Assembly (NCBI GenBank): GCA_002221725.1
Contig: NJFT01000223.1
Span: forward strand, 1 to 64,000
Length of the DNA stretch: 64,000 nt
Reading direction: 5' to 3'
Source: Scedosporium boydii
Taxonomy: Eukaryota > Ascomycota > Sordariomycetes > Microascales > Microascaceae
How positions within the stretch are numbered: the stretch's first letter is position 1; each line of letters begins with the position of its first letter. Positions 12,101 through 23,604 of the stretch are shown in pieces. Under the pieces are notes generated by a model that was not told where the DNA came from, did not search any database, and was given only the letters and a program-made list of their open reading frames with translations. Both the position numbers and the translations under genes were made by a program.

Positions 12101-13310
12101 TTAATAATACTTACAACAGATATGGGGGCGGCAGCTGCGACGCAATGGCCAGCTGCGCGACGAGGCGTAACCTCGCAAGGGAGAATCCTCCCACGACAAC
12201 AAATCCAGTTGGCATGACCACCGCGCCCGCCGTTGAAGCCGCCATGGCAGCCGCAACGCGGCCCGTATGATGCCAGCGCCTACAATTTGCCAGTTGGAGA
12301 ACTTGATCATCTTGGTTATCGGGCCAAACAAAAATTCACCAACGAGAGTTCCCACGGACGTGGCCATCTAGTAGTCATTGGAGATCTTCGGGACCGTGGT
12401 GTACAGCGTTTATAACATAAGAGACCAGAGGATGTTGAGGGCGTAATAACCCATACCAGACTAGGCGATGACAACAGCGAGTGATACGAAGCTAGATCAT
12501 GTCAATACAAGATTACCAAGAAGCCTCAAGAGAAAAGGGTTGGGGATCATACGATCTAACTTCCCAAACCGGCTCAATCCTATTAACCACAGGAAATGTT
12601 GGTTCCAGAACGCCTTCATAGCCACCAAATAGGAACAACGCAATAATTCAGCTGATGAAAGTACCCAGGACTACACTCGATGTTCAGGCATAGTCGTCAT
12701 CTCCCTACTGCAGTTTGTGATTCCTCTGAAGCGACGACTATGGACTTAGGGGGGAAGTAGAAGAACAACATACTGATGAGGGCAAAGACGGCGATGGCGG
12801 TCATGACCCACCAATAGCCTCTCCACCCTGAAAAGCCCGAAGCATAAGCTGAAAATTTCGAGGACCTCCGACATTGGAGGATGGGTGGAGGATGGAGGGG
12901 ATGAAAGTAGTCGTACCGGGGAGGAAGAAGAAACGTCGGCCATCAACATCAGACCAGTGGCGTCAGCATGTGGATAGGGCAGTCGCGGCGGTAAGGCGAG
13001 GGATGGAGACCACGACGCCGAGTCTGACGCGCCTGGATTGCTATGTTAGGAAGGGGACGACTTCCTTTCGCTTCTTCTCAGTCAGGTACCTACCAAAGGT
13101 CATTCCGTAGTTGGTCAAGAAAATCGAGAGGAACAATACGTATCCGAGGGCGCTAGTAAACTGGCGGATAGAAACCGAAGAGCTTCGTTAGTAGATAATC
13201 CCGCAATCAAGGCCAAATCGTACTACTCACTAAGAGGGATAAACAGACTCGCAGTGTGAAGACATCTCTCGAGCCCATGACATGCTCGCTCTCTTGGACA
13301 TGTTCAATCA
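12101..13310 (-). pseudogene. Decayed MFS multidrug/polyamine-type transporter
   Basis: Minus-strand fragments in shifting frames follow the order of a fungal drug:H+ antiporter. From 5' to 3' they are hydrophobic helices near 13150 (FTSALGYVLFLSIF), a mid-loop entry near 12800 (RGYWWVMTAIAVFAL then LFFYFPP), a helix near 12450 (GYYALNILWSL), and near 12360-12170 the blocks VGTLVGEFLFGPIT and VVMPTGFVVVGG, which match the late-helix motifs of this family. Stops and frame changes separate every block, no single start can be assigned, and parts are missing. It is clearly a relic; the substrate cannot be inferred. Confidence 0.65.
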
Positions 13311-14665
13311 CTACATCTTGCATGTAGATCCCTCCGTCGCCATCTTCCTTCACAGGACTGGAGTCCGTTCCCCAACGATTCGGCATCCGATGTTGTCTTC
13401 ACTGCGGCAGCTGGTCGCATCAAGATCGAGTAAGCTCCTGACTCCTGAGCCATGTAGCGACTTTAACGCCGCTGCCAATCTTTGTTTTCCAATATCTATA
13501 AAACGCAACCTCTGGATCGATTTGCACCTAGCCTTATTAGACTCAGCCTCAATATGTCACCATCTCAGATATTACCGAGGTCCAGTCTCCAAGTTGGCAA
13601 GCTTAAGGAATCGATACAGGTTAGCGCCAGCACGGAATCCACGGCACTGGGACATCACCCTCCTAGACTGTGGCGCGTTTTACCCCACGGACAGACTAGT
13701 GGAGAATCCGGGGAAGCTCAACACTTAAGTACCCTCAGACGGTCGATAATTCGAAAACACACATGCAGTGAGCTGACTCCTACATACCCGTTGCTTGCAC
13801 GGAAAAAAGCGTTACTCGTTCGGTACATGGAATACCTATCCCGTTTCATCAATGGTGCTATCCCATGAACGATGCACATGAGCTATCACTGAGCTCTTCG
13901 TGTTCAGTTAATCTACAACTACCCTTCCAATACGATCAGCGACCGCCTCTACTCTTAACCTCGGGTATAGGGTCCTGTTGCTATTGATGAGCTGCCTTAG
14001 CGTCCAGTCTACTATTGCCTGCCGCAGACCAGGACAGGCTGTGGAGAGTGATAGTAACGAAGCTGACTAGATTCTAGGGTTGTGATTGTCGGTCCAAGTA
14101 TTCAACACCTCACATGCCACTGAGCTACTAATTGCATATCTTGTACAATCGTCACTCTAGCCAGCGAGTACTCATAAACTTCGATCAGAAAGCCACGGTC
14201 AACTTCTTCAAAAGGACGGTGACAAATACGGGCATGCAGCAGGACGATTCTTGTTGAAGACAGGACAAATAGTATATTTATTCTTTTACTATATATTTTA
14301 TATTTTTTTTTCTGCGGCGGGGGGAAACACAAACAGACTCCCAGCTTCTTCTCTGTTGCCGATATAGGCTACTTGCGCAGGTCATGATTTCATATCCAGA
14401 CAGGAAGGGGAAAGCAAGTTCCCCTTGTGCTAAAGCCCATCTATCCGTCGGCTCACCTGTGGAGGCATTCTGTACAAATTGCACTCCGTATGACCCCCTC
14501 ACTTTCCCACATTCTTCTTCCACTTGGAGTTTGGGTACACAGTGCCATCGGTAACATCGACATGGGTGGAACCCAAATACCCCTCCTGGTCATCCCTTAT
14601 TTGAACGGAGAGGACATTCGAGTGGGTGGGTACGGTACTAGACTGGTGTGGCTGGCCTCTAGATA
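13311..14665. other. Gene-poor stretch, nothing convincing
   Basis: A plus-strand frame at 13282-13728 is open for 148 codons, but its composition (Arg/Leu/Ser/His-rich, no domain) and its position over the MFS relic argue against a gene. A T-rich tract (about 14277-14311) occurs further right. Confidence 0.45.
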
Positions 14666-14923
14666 TTATTCATAAGTCTTTGTTAGACCTGGAGGTGGAC
14701 AAGGAAGACCAAACTTGATGACAACTTTTTTCGCCTTCCGATTCTGCGGGACCAAGGGTCAGAAAAATGTATCCGGACTGAAATTCCGGGCTAATATTAC
14801 CTCTTTCTTCAACGACTTGAGCCCTGTCTTCAACGCCGACTTGACCCCTTCGGCGAGGTCATTGAAGTGGACTTTAGTATCAGCGGACTCTTCAATGCTA
14901 CTGAAAGAGTTGGTGCGAGACAT
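14666..14923 (-). CDS. Small 66-aa hypothetical protein, two exons
   Basis: The ATG at 14921-14923 opens a frame of 42 codons, then an intron with GTAAT donor and CCGCAG acceptor (about 14740-14797), then 24 codons ending in TAA at 14666-14668. The splice preserves frame. The peptide starts Ser-rich, has an amphipathic Lys-rich helix in its middle (residues about 25-50), and ends with a proline-rich tail containing a single Cys. There is no signal peptide or membrane segment. It is found by splice logic and codon usage only; I do not recognise it. Confidence 0.45.
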
Positions 14924-15975
14924 GACTTGGATGAGGAGGAACAACCAAACTCGGGAGAACAGAGGAAAGAGGAAAGAGGAGAGAGGAGACTAATAGTGAG
15001 CTAGTATGGGATAATACTGGTGGTGGGTAGAAATTCTCTGACTATACGAGATGGAGACATGGAGACGCGGAAGGGGAGACTTAACAGGCGCTCATCTATG
15101 TCTTTATATCTGCCGGACACAGCCTTGCCTGCAAAGCCGACGACCCTGCTCCCTTCTCTCTCGTTCAAGGTGCCGACTTGCGCTGCCCAGAAGACGCCCT
15201 GCACGATTGGATGACCTACGGCTTACAGCATGGGCTCGAAGCGTACAAAAAGAAAAACCAACTCAGCGTGGATAGGCGTGGCGAGCAGTCGTTGGTCAAA
15301 TCATCTGCAGTAGGGCTTGGGCCAAGGTGTTGCTCGATGGATGTTTCACAGCATCGGGGTGGAGGGGCGTATGGGCGTCAACAGCATTTGGTCAAATCAC
15401 CCAGAAACAGGGCGTACAACACCCACAACATGAGATTGCATAGGTGAGAGTTTTGTAATTGGCCAACTCAATGGAGGATCGACCTCATTTGATTTGCATG
15501 CAACGCATGCGTACCAGTAGACGTACTCTGTATAAGTAGACGTGCCACGCTTCTACGGTCTTCATTGGCCAGAAAACCCTTCAAGAGGGTGGGCATGGGC
15601 GACATCTTGATCAGGCTCCCAGCATTGCCAGGCGTGTCTCGGGTAGACAGAAGTAGACAACCACGGGTAAACTTTGGATAAATCGGGCTTTTCAAAAGCA
15701 CCACACTGGTCCCTTCGGTTCGATGATCCAGTGTCCTCTCAGCGCTCCAAGTCTGCTCTGTCTCATACACTCAGAGTCTTCGATCCATAGCCTGACCTCT
15801 GTCAGGATGTCGAGTGGTCTGTGCAGTATTCGCCAAAGTGAAGTTGCCAGGACAGACGTCGTCAAAGAAGCACGTTCCTCTTTTTTTTGTTAATTTTTAT
15901 TTCGCAGGACCGTGAAACCTCGAGAATCAGCTCAATCCCGCTTCTTCTATATTCTTAATATCACCTCTTTCGCCC
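14924..15975. other. Intergenic, includes probable kinase promoter
   Basis: No credible gene. The element ggtcaaatca occurs twice, near 15293 and 15389, each preceded by similar GC-rich sequence, so a short local duplication or regulatory site is possible. A T-run (15882-15889) lies just upstream of the kinase start. Confidence 0.4.
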
Positions 15976-17438
15976 ATGGAATCGAATAATCAATCTAATC
16001 TCGCGGCGGAAGGCGACGGCGGGGATTCTCCTCCAAGACAACTTCCCCAGACAGAGGCCGAGGTGTATGGTGACGACGTCCTGTTGGAGGAGGAATCATT
16101 ATCCTGGTTTGATCCGGAGAAATGGTATCCTGTTCGAATTGGGGAGGTTATCCACTCCAGATATCAGGTTCTCGTAAAGCTCGGCTTCGGCTCCGTTTCG
16201 ACGGTCTGGTTATGTCGAGATCTTCGGTATGTATATATGCCCATGAGCCATGGGATGGACCTTGCGAACTGTCGACACTGATTCCAGAAGGAGGCACATC
16301 TACGTCGCTCTCAAAGTCTATGAAACCGGACACCGGCAGGGAGATAACGAAAGCAAGGTCTTGCATCACCTCGGATCATTAACGGGCAATGAAGTTGGGC
16401 GAAATCTCATACGAACCTTCCGCGATAGCTTTGAGCTACAGGGGACCATCGGACCCCACGTCTGCTTGGTGTACAAGCCGCTTTGCATGTCTCTGGAGGA
16501 TCTTCGCCTCTACGCTGGAGGCAAGATTCCCGGAGACGTAGTGAAGCCCCTCATCCGCACTCTCTTGCCTGGGCTCAACTACCTCCACAAGGTGGCCCAC
16601 GTTGTTCACACCGGTATGTTGTTTGATGTTCTTTCATTCTCGCCTTGTGTTCTGACGGTTGTATAGACCTTCAGCCAGGAAATATTATGCTCTCCACAGA
16701 CAATCCGCAAGTTTGGGATGAAGTTGTCGAAGAGGAGTGGAAGACTCCCACACCAAGAAAAATCATGGGTGATAGGATTATATACCAGTCAAGGGACCTC
16801 GATATCCCCGAGGATGGGGAGCCTGTCATCTGCGACTTCGGTGAGGCGAAGGTGGGAGACGGACCCTTTATCGGCGAAGTGATGCCAGATTTATACCGAG
16901 CACCAGAAATCATCCTATACATTCCTTGGACAGAGAAGATAGACATCTGGAGTCTTGGTCTTATGGTAAGGACTACCCCAACCCCCCTTGATCCCTTGGT
17001 GAGATTGTCGTGCGTACTGAATACGTGATATGACAGATCTGGGATCTTTTCGAGGGCAAGCATCTCTTCAACAAGCGACTTCCCAGCCGAGAGGCTACCA
17101 GAGCGGCACATTTGGCGAGGATGGTATCTCTCCTAGGGAAACCGCCCAAAGATTTCTTAGAGAGAAGCGAATACTCCGCCGAGTTTTTTGATGACGAGCG
17201 TGAGTTTATCTTTTCTAGAATTGTTGAGAGTTTTTGCAATCCGGCCTAATGTCTTCAAGGAAATTTGAAGGTGCAACCGGAGGATGTAGCGGACAGTTCA
17301 CTCGAGGAGGAGGAAGATGTTCTTGAAGGAGATGAGAAAGAACAATTTCTATCCCTAATCAGAAAGACACTACAGTGGAGGCCGGAGGATCGGCCGACAG
17401 CCCACGAACTGATGAGCGATCCCTGGTTAAATAGCTAA
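15976..17438 (+). CDS. SRPK-like serine/threonine protein kinase
   Basis: Five exons: 15976-16226, 16288-16613, 16667-16965, 17037-17199 and 17260-17438, with GT..AG introns and consistent phase. The start is the only early in-frame ATG and the stop is TAA at 17436-17438. It is a CMGC-type kinase resembling the fungal SR-protein-kinase group: the glycine loop reads KLGFGSVSTVW, the ATP lysine sits in VALKVYETG, the catalytic loop is HTDLQPGNIM (Asp present; HTD replaces HRD as usual in SRPKs), the metal motif is CDFGEAKVG and the APE motif is YRAPEIILY. A spacer separates the catalytic loop from DFG. The N-terminus (residues 1-45) is acidic. It probably acts in cytoplasm or nucleus on SR-type or other substrates; the exact target is unknown. 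All key residues are present, so it is likely active. Confidence 0.92.
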
Positions 17439-17856
17439 GCTGGACAGACATATTCTCTTGAACTTGTGGATACCTAAACTCAACGGGTCCGGGACTAGTC
17501 GCCAGGGTCTAGAACTCGCCGACTCAGGCACGCGAGAATATTCCCTTGATAATTTATACATTACAATGCCATTGGTCCATCGTAAAGACGATCTTCGATA
17601 ATGTTACATTGAGATATTTTAAGTGTCCTTGAACACTTAAAGTTCGTCCGTCTTACTGCCGCATTTAGAAGACTGTAACACTGCAATCTCCGCTCGAGCC
17701 ATCCTCTCGCCCACTCGCCGCCCTGATGCAATATGGTGGAGAGCAAAGACTGGGGGAGCGGGATGAGCGCAAAAAAAGAGCACGCGTCTCGCTTCTATTT
17801 TCGCTTTTTCAAGACCCCATTTTCACCTCTGAGACCGATTGACCGCATCGCATCAC

Positions 17857-18759
17857 ATGTTCCTCCTGTCTCTGCTACCGCTCCTCGCCGTCGGGGTCTT
17901 CGGCGCCGACGGCCCCGTCACGATCGACGGCAGCGATGAATACAAACAACAACGCAACTGCGCCGCCGGCTGCTTCGTGCAGTTCAACGACGTCGGCTAC
18001 CCCATCGCGATGCAAATCTCGTGCCCGACCTTCCGAGTCCAAAACGACTGCTTCTGCCGGGACGACCTACAACAAGAAGCCAATCTCTACATCTCGAGCT
18101 GCGTCAATCGCGGCTGCAGCCAGAACGCGCATGATATCAGTCTCGCGACGAAGATCTACGACGATTACTGCACGGGCAATGGATACACTCGCAAGGCGGA
18201 GGTGACGGCGCCCTCGCCTACAGGTGCGTTGACAATCACTATCACGGCGCCGCCGACGGCGACTGTCACGGAGACCGTGACGGTGACCGCGGGCTCGGGC
18301 TCTCCGTCTCTGCGGCCAACCAGCGGAGTGTCCTTCGCGCCTTTGGTCGTCGCCGTTCTGGTGTCTGCGTTTGGCGGTTTTACATTTGCTCAGTAGTGTT
18401 AACGCGTGAGTGATTTTTTTGTTCCAGGAGGTTCTCCGTCTTCGTCCCCGACAACGAAAAAGAACACGGACGGTTCTTCCATTACTCCGCCGCCGACCCT
18501 AACTTCTTCGTCACCGACAGGAGAGGCGACAAACGAGGAGAAGAGCTCTTCGGGAGGAGGGCTGAGTAAAGGGGAGATTGCAGGCATAGTTGTCGGTTGT
18601 ATCAGTGCCGTGGCCGCGGTGATTGGAGTAATTTTCCGGTGGAAGTCGTACCGCCTGAAGAAGAAGAAGCTGCAGGCCGAGGCGATACAGCCGATACAGC
18701 CCCTGCCGATACAACCTCCTGTTCAGCAGCAGTGGGGAGGGTACGGAGGGTACAGATAG
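17857..18759 (+). CDS. CFEM-like surface protein with alternative GPI or TM tail
   Basis: The start is the ATG at 17857, which opens directly into a signal peptide (residues 1-20; leucine-rich, ending near VFGADG). The mature part has eight cysteines in CFEM-like order: C-x3-C, C, DC-x-C, C-x4-C, C (residues about 33-110). A Thr/Ser-rich stalk follows. Unspliced, the frame ends at 18396 with a hydrophobic tail typical of a GPI signal. A strong intron (donor CAG|GTGCGT at 18224, acceptor at 18426-18427) instead joins in frame to a second exon with a Ser/Thr stalk, one membrane helix (IAGIVVGCISAVAAVIG) and a Lys- and Gln/Pro-rich cytoplasmic tail ending at 18759. Both products are well formed. 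The likely location is cell wall or plasma membrane; proteins of this kind can bind haem or act as surface sensors, which is family knowledge only. Confidence 0.85.
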
Positions 18760-20370
18760 GAGAAGGGGGCATGTTACAGTGTTGGATTACCTGTGTGAAG
18801 CGGTTTACTTTTGTTTATTTGATACCAGAGGAAGAAGGGGTCCCTTTATGGCATGAGTAGCGATAGCGTTGCTAGGAGTTAATATCTAGACGATTAGAAT
18901 AAGGTGAAGCTAAAGCACAACTGACCTGAATAGTAGAGTTAGTTACACCATCGCAGTTCCCGCTTCCGAGAAGTTTAATCTTCCTTACTGTAGAGCACCA
19001 ACTGGACTCGATTTGAATGGCAGAGCAACTCGGATTCCTCTCCGATGATGATCCGTCGGGCCCCAGAGACCTGAACTGGGGATCTGGCCCTAGGCCAAGG
19101 TGCGTGTTCCATCATGGCGGCAGCCACTTGATGCCGATCCTCAATGCCAGCTTCAACCTTCACGCTCTAGCAGTGGTCTAGATGCCATCTAGGGAAATGG
19201 ACACAGCATGCTCACCTCCATGGAGGACGAAAGACGACCTCCCATCCTTTTGGTATGGGTTTCCATTGAGAATTCACAAGCTGCTATCCTCTTCTAATAG
19301 TAGTCAACGTTGCATCGAAGCCCTTTGCCGAATTTCCAAATCTTGTGATCACATGTTGGCAAGAGTCTTGAGACATGTGAATATAAGATTAAGCTCTCTT
19401 CAGTCATCTCGGGAGAGGATACGCCGTAGTCGTGTAACCAAGACTAAATCGGCAACCTGCCAAGGCGCTAGAGGCGAAGCAGCAGCTCATATTTCGGGGG
19501 ATTCTTGGGATTTCGAATCTAGACTTCTTCTCAAGACACGAGTGCACTGACAGGCAAATGCCGTAGGCTAAGGGAAAGTCTTAACCGGATTTGGTCACTG
19601 ATCAGAAGGTGTGCCGAAACAGTGCGGCAGGGAGCAGGATTCGAACTCCGAAATGTGACCACGCACATGAATCGACGTCGGACTTTCCGAAGCAGCATAA
19701 ATACCCGAGTATCCAGGTCCCTGATGTCACACTGCTCTTTGCAATAGATTCTGGAAACACGCATATGCGTACTGTCGAACTCTTAAACGAAAGGAATTCT
19801 CCATCGATAACAGAATACGAAGTACGAGGTCAGTCAGTCGCCTCACGCTTCTCGACGTCACTTTAGTTTGAGCCGAGGTCCAACATCTGCCTTCGCCCCG
19901 CCTCCGCCCCGCCGCGGACTCGGAGAAATCTTGGGACTTTCCGACTCCGTTTCCCCCGGCGCCGTTTCCTCGCCTTTTGAGGCTTTCACTGGTCGCTGGC
20001 AGGAAACGGAGCAGCTGAAGACCGTACTTCGTATGGCCTCCGAATTCCGAGCCTAATATCGTTCTCAGCGCTGTCATGGACTTGCCCTTCTGGGATGCCG
20101 CCGGGGCGATTCCGAACGGGCCACGTCGTCATATCACCAGACTTATTAGGAAATGGCGCGAGCCTCCGTTTTCCGTCCAGAGCTAATACGCTCGTGGTAA
20201 AGAGTATGAGGTGGAGCGGACTCCGCTCAGCCTTAAAAGAAAGATATTTGTTTAGAAGTAAATATTCACGTGCTGATGACGCTGTCAATTGAGCTGATCC
20301 ATGGGAATTGATTTATCTGATTTTCCTAGATTTACACTTCTCATGATACCCTCTTCCAAGCACGACCAAA
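18760..20370. other. Intergenic 1.6 kb, no gene seen
   Basis: Only short frames on both strands. A GC-rich, purine/pyrimidine-asymmetric stretch at 19870-19950 may belong to the arrestin promoter. A ggattcgaactc box near 19631 recalls a tRNA T-arm in reverse, but no cloverleaf can be built around it. Confidence 0.45.
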
Positions 20371-22200
20371 ATGACTACGCATAGAATGCCCTCCTCAGAC
20401 AGCCGTATCCCCAGATGTTTGCCTTTCCCTCCTCCGCAGCATCTTTCGCGATTGAATCTCCCTCTCGAGGGTCCTCGCCTCGCACCACGCCTAGCAACAA
20501 TCCCGATCCCGCCACCGCAACTTGTCAACGCGCCACACTTCCACCCATACAGTCTCTTCGAAATTCGGTACGCCGCCACCTCCTCCAATGTCACGAACAT
20601 TGTTATTAGACGCTGGCTCTAACTTGATGCGGGAAATAGGCTGGAAAGCGATACAATTGTGTTTCTAGGCGGAGAAGATGAGTCGCCAGGTCAGGTGCTC
20701 CGGGGTGTTCTTGTTCTTTGCTTGCAAGCGCCTTTACGAGTCGAGGGCATACATCTCCAGTTAAAGGGAACCTTGCGTCGTGGGTATGCCAAACAGAATC
20801 CCTTCACTCCTCCCCGCGGAATCAACAGAAACGAAGCAGACAAAAAAAAGAAGCCTGGAAATAATAATTACAAGGTGAAGGCTACTCTTTCTAACTACGT
20901 TTGCGCAACAGGAGGACGAGGACGGGCCCAGGCCGGTTAGGGCAAAAGATTGATCTGCTCGATCACCAATGGCCGTCATTTGCCGGATCGAGGGAAAAGA
21001 GTACGACTCTACCAGCCGGAAATCACGAGTGGCCGTTCGAATGCGTGCTCCCAGGTGATACCGCCGAGACCGTTGAAGGGATCCCTGAAGCATCCCTCAC
21101 CTATAAGCTGAGAGCCACCATCACGAGGGGCGGACTCGCACGCGCTCTGCACACCCAACAACATATCCGGATACTTCGTACTTTTCCGCCCACGGTGCTG
21201 GAGCTCATGCAAGATGCGACGGTGGAGAGCACGTGGGCTGGAAAGATCGATTACTCCATTTCTCTGGGCGCCAGAGCTGCCGCCTTGGGTAGCTCCATAC
21301 CTCTCGAGATGAGATTCACTCCTCTTTTAAAAGGCCTCAAGATTGAAGAGGTCACGGCTGCCTTGATGGAAGCTCGAGAATATCACGGGCCAACACTGGC
21401 TTTCTTACCGGCCAAGGAGCGCCAAGTTGTGCGTAGGGTGTCCACATGGACCTTTCAGCTGAAGGAGGAGGATTGGCAGGACTCGCCTGATGGTTTGAAC
21501 CAGGAGGGGTGGGTACTGAGTAAGAGTCTTCAGATGCCAATTCGTGTTGGTGATTGCGTCCAGGACTTGGAGGTGCACGGCATCCGGGCTCGGCATTGGG
21601 TTGAGGTGAAGACCATACTGCACAACCCGGACGGCCACATGTCCGAGGTGGGTGATCCATAGTATTACGCTATTTGGGATGAGGATGGAAGAAACTGACG
21701 GTGCCCAGATTGCCACAAAACTTCAACTCTACCTATTTATATCTCCATCCAGCCGGCTGGACCAAGAGGGAGATCCTGCAGGTCAGGATGCCAGCATGTA
21801 TGACGTCTGGAGCGACAACGTCGTGCCCCCGGGATATGGCGAGCACGCACTCGACCCACTCTACAGCGACGCGGGAGTTCAATTTGCCCCGAACACTGCC
21901 CCCAACCGAGAAGGGTCTCCTGCCCAACCGTTACCCACCTCTTCCCAGTCGCAACCAGGCAGCCGTACGCCATCGCCGCCGAATCGATCCGAGCGCATTA
22001 TCGCGAACCCAGATGGCACATTTGGACTAGAGCGAGTCCCCACCTACCGGACCGCCATGCGGACCCAACCCCGTTTCCGGAGTCGTTACGGTGGAAATTC
22101 GCTTCCAGAGTATTCTGAAGTAGATAGCGTGAATAGAACAACGTCGAGTACTTCATCTGATGGAGGAAGCGAGGCGCAGAGCGATAGAGAAGGACGGTAA
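20371..22200 (+). CDS. Arrestin-related ubiquitin-ligase adaptor (CreD/ApyA-like)
   Basis: Four exons: 20371-20567, 20640-20783, 20912-21647 and 21709-22200; the stop is TAA at 22198-22200. The first intron splits the opening of the arrestin N domain (FEIR|LESDTIVFLGG). The family block GNHEWPFECVLPGDTAETVEG is clear near 21030, and the arrestin C domain runs through IPLEMRFTPLL to about 21760. The C-tail carries PY-type motifs for Nedd4/Rsp5-class ligases: PPGY and DPLY near 21827-21862 and LPEY near 22107. Known relatives recruit the HulA ligase to plasma-membrane transporters in carbon-catabolite and nutrient-driven endocytosis. The N-terminal 50 residues are Pro/Arg-rich and less certain; an ATG six codons in (20386) is an alternative start. 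Confidence 0.88.
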
Positions 22201-22618
22201 TAAAAGACACTCAGTGAGATTTGATTTTCAGATGCGAATTATAGATTATAGAGCTATATTAATTGATTCTGCGATACCAACTCTCTCGGGGGAGCAAAAC
22301 ACAGTCTCAAGTTTTCATCATTTTATCTTGTGCGAGTTTTCCAAGCTGGGAATAGCTTAGAAAACCGATGACTAATCCAATATCTCCGCCTGTGCGACGA
22401 GGCGGGGTGCAAGCCATGAGTCTTTCTCCATGTTATTCTCCATGTTATATATTCATTATCCTCGAGCCGTATTTAATTGTATTTTAGAAACGCTGCGATA
22501 TCCCTACTGGCAGGGTGAGTGCTCGGTTACCTATTCATCGCGGGGTTGTGAAGCCTTCCGATATTGACATATCATCACACAGCCCCTCGTCCCTCCTCAT
22601 CCCTCGTTGATCAGTATC
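22201..22618. other. Intergenic, likely SGNH-gene promoter
   Basis: About 420 bases between two co-directed genes with no coding signal. An imperfect direct repeat (ctccatgttat, near 22425 and 22438) is present. Confidence 0.4.
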
Positions 22619-23326
22619 ATGGCATTACGCCTGATGCCCCTGGGGGCCTCTATCACCTACGGCAGTGGCTCATCCGACGGCAACGGCTTCAGGAAATTCC
22701 TCCGCGAGCTACTGCTCAACGACGGCTACACCGTCCGCATGGTCGGCTCCCTCAAAGCCGGCACGATGGAGAACAACGACAACGAAGGATGGAGAGGGTA
22801 CAGGATCGACCAGATCGAAGAGAGAGGGAAAATCTCCGCCGCAGAGTTCCAACCCAACATATTTACCATCAACGCTGGTACCAATGACTGTCTCCAGAAC
22901 CACGACATCGAGGGGGCGGGCGAGCGGATGAGACACATGCTCGACGAGCTGTGGAAGCTGTGTCCCGACGCGACCATGATCGTTTCTACTGTGCTCGTCA
23001 ATTCGACGGCGGGCGGAACGGTGGAACCGAGGGTAATGCGTGTGAATGAGCTGTATCACGAAGTCGCGAGGCGGTGCGTGACGGAGGGGAAGAGGGTTGT
23101 TCTCGTGGATATGCATGGGCCAGACGGACCGCAGCTGGGGGATTTGGTTGATGGGACACATCCTGATGATGCTGGGTACTTCAAGATGGCGAGCATTTGG
23201 CACAGAGGGATACTGGAAGCAGAGGCGAGGGGATTCCTGGGGACTAAGCGGTGGGCGGATACGAGTGTACGAGAGGATTGGGGCCTGCGTGTCGATTTGC
23301 ATCTCGATTTTAGTCGAGGGAATTAA
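22619..23326 (+). CDS. SGNH/GDSL hydrolase (CE3-like esterase), intronless
   Basis: Single exon of 235 codons from the ATG at 22619 (the upstream TTG is not a start) to TAA at 23324-23326. The SGNH blocks are present: block I reads PLGASITYG with the nucleophile Ser (the common Asp of GDS is Ala here), a Gly in block II (GWRGYRIDQI), block III NAGTND, and block V GTHPDDAGY with the catalytic Asp and His. The length fits the fold. No signal peptide is visible, so unlike secreted acetylxylan esterases of CE3 it is probably intracellular. Substrate unknown; likely deacetylation of carbohydrates or small esters. Confidence 0.9.
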   Translation: MALRLMPLGASITYGSGSSDGNGFRKFLRELLLNDGYTVRMVGSLKAGTMENNDNEGWRGYRIDQIEERGKISAAEFQPNIFTINAGTNDCLQNHDIEGAGERMRHMLDELWKLCPDATMIVSTVLVNSTAGGTVEPRVMRVNELYHEVARRCVTEGKRVVLVDMHGPDGPQLGDLVDGTHPDDAGYFKMASIWHRGILEAEARGFLGTKRWADTSVREDWGLRVDLHLDFSRGN

Positions 23327-23604
23327 TCGTCGGATAACGTGTAAACATAGTCGTAACAATGAACGGATTGCCTCGCTTCTACAAACTTTATCATATTTTC
23401 GCAGCATTTTCAAGCCTCACCTTGGTGCAGGCTTTGGTCTCAAGGAAAGGTGGGATCTGTATCGGCAACACGTCGGTTGGTCTATAATACTAGTCTATGG
23501 GGCAAGAAAAGGGAAATACAACAATAGAAAGGACGTAGGAATGAAATTCTGCATGCCTCGGAGAAGATCTCCTTGACAATCCTCTTCGACAGTGACCCTA
23601 GCCC

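Noticed and set aside
13282..13728. 148-codon plus-strand ORF
   Set aside because: Composition is unlike a protein, no domain, and it partly overlaps the MFS relic on the other strand.
19616..19700. tRNA-like T-arm box (ggattcgaactc) on the minus strand
   Set aside because: The flanking bases do not pair as a T-stem, and no A-box, anticodon arm or acceptor stem can be drawn.
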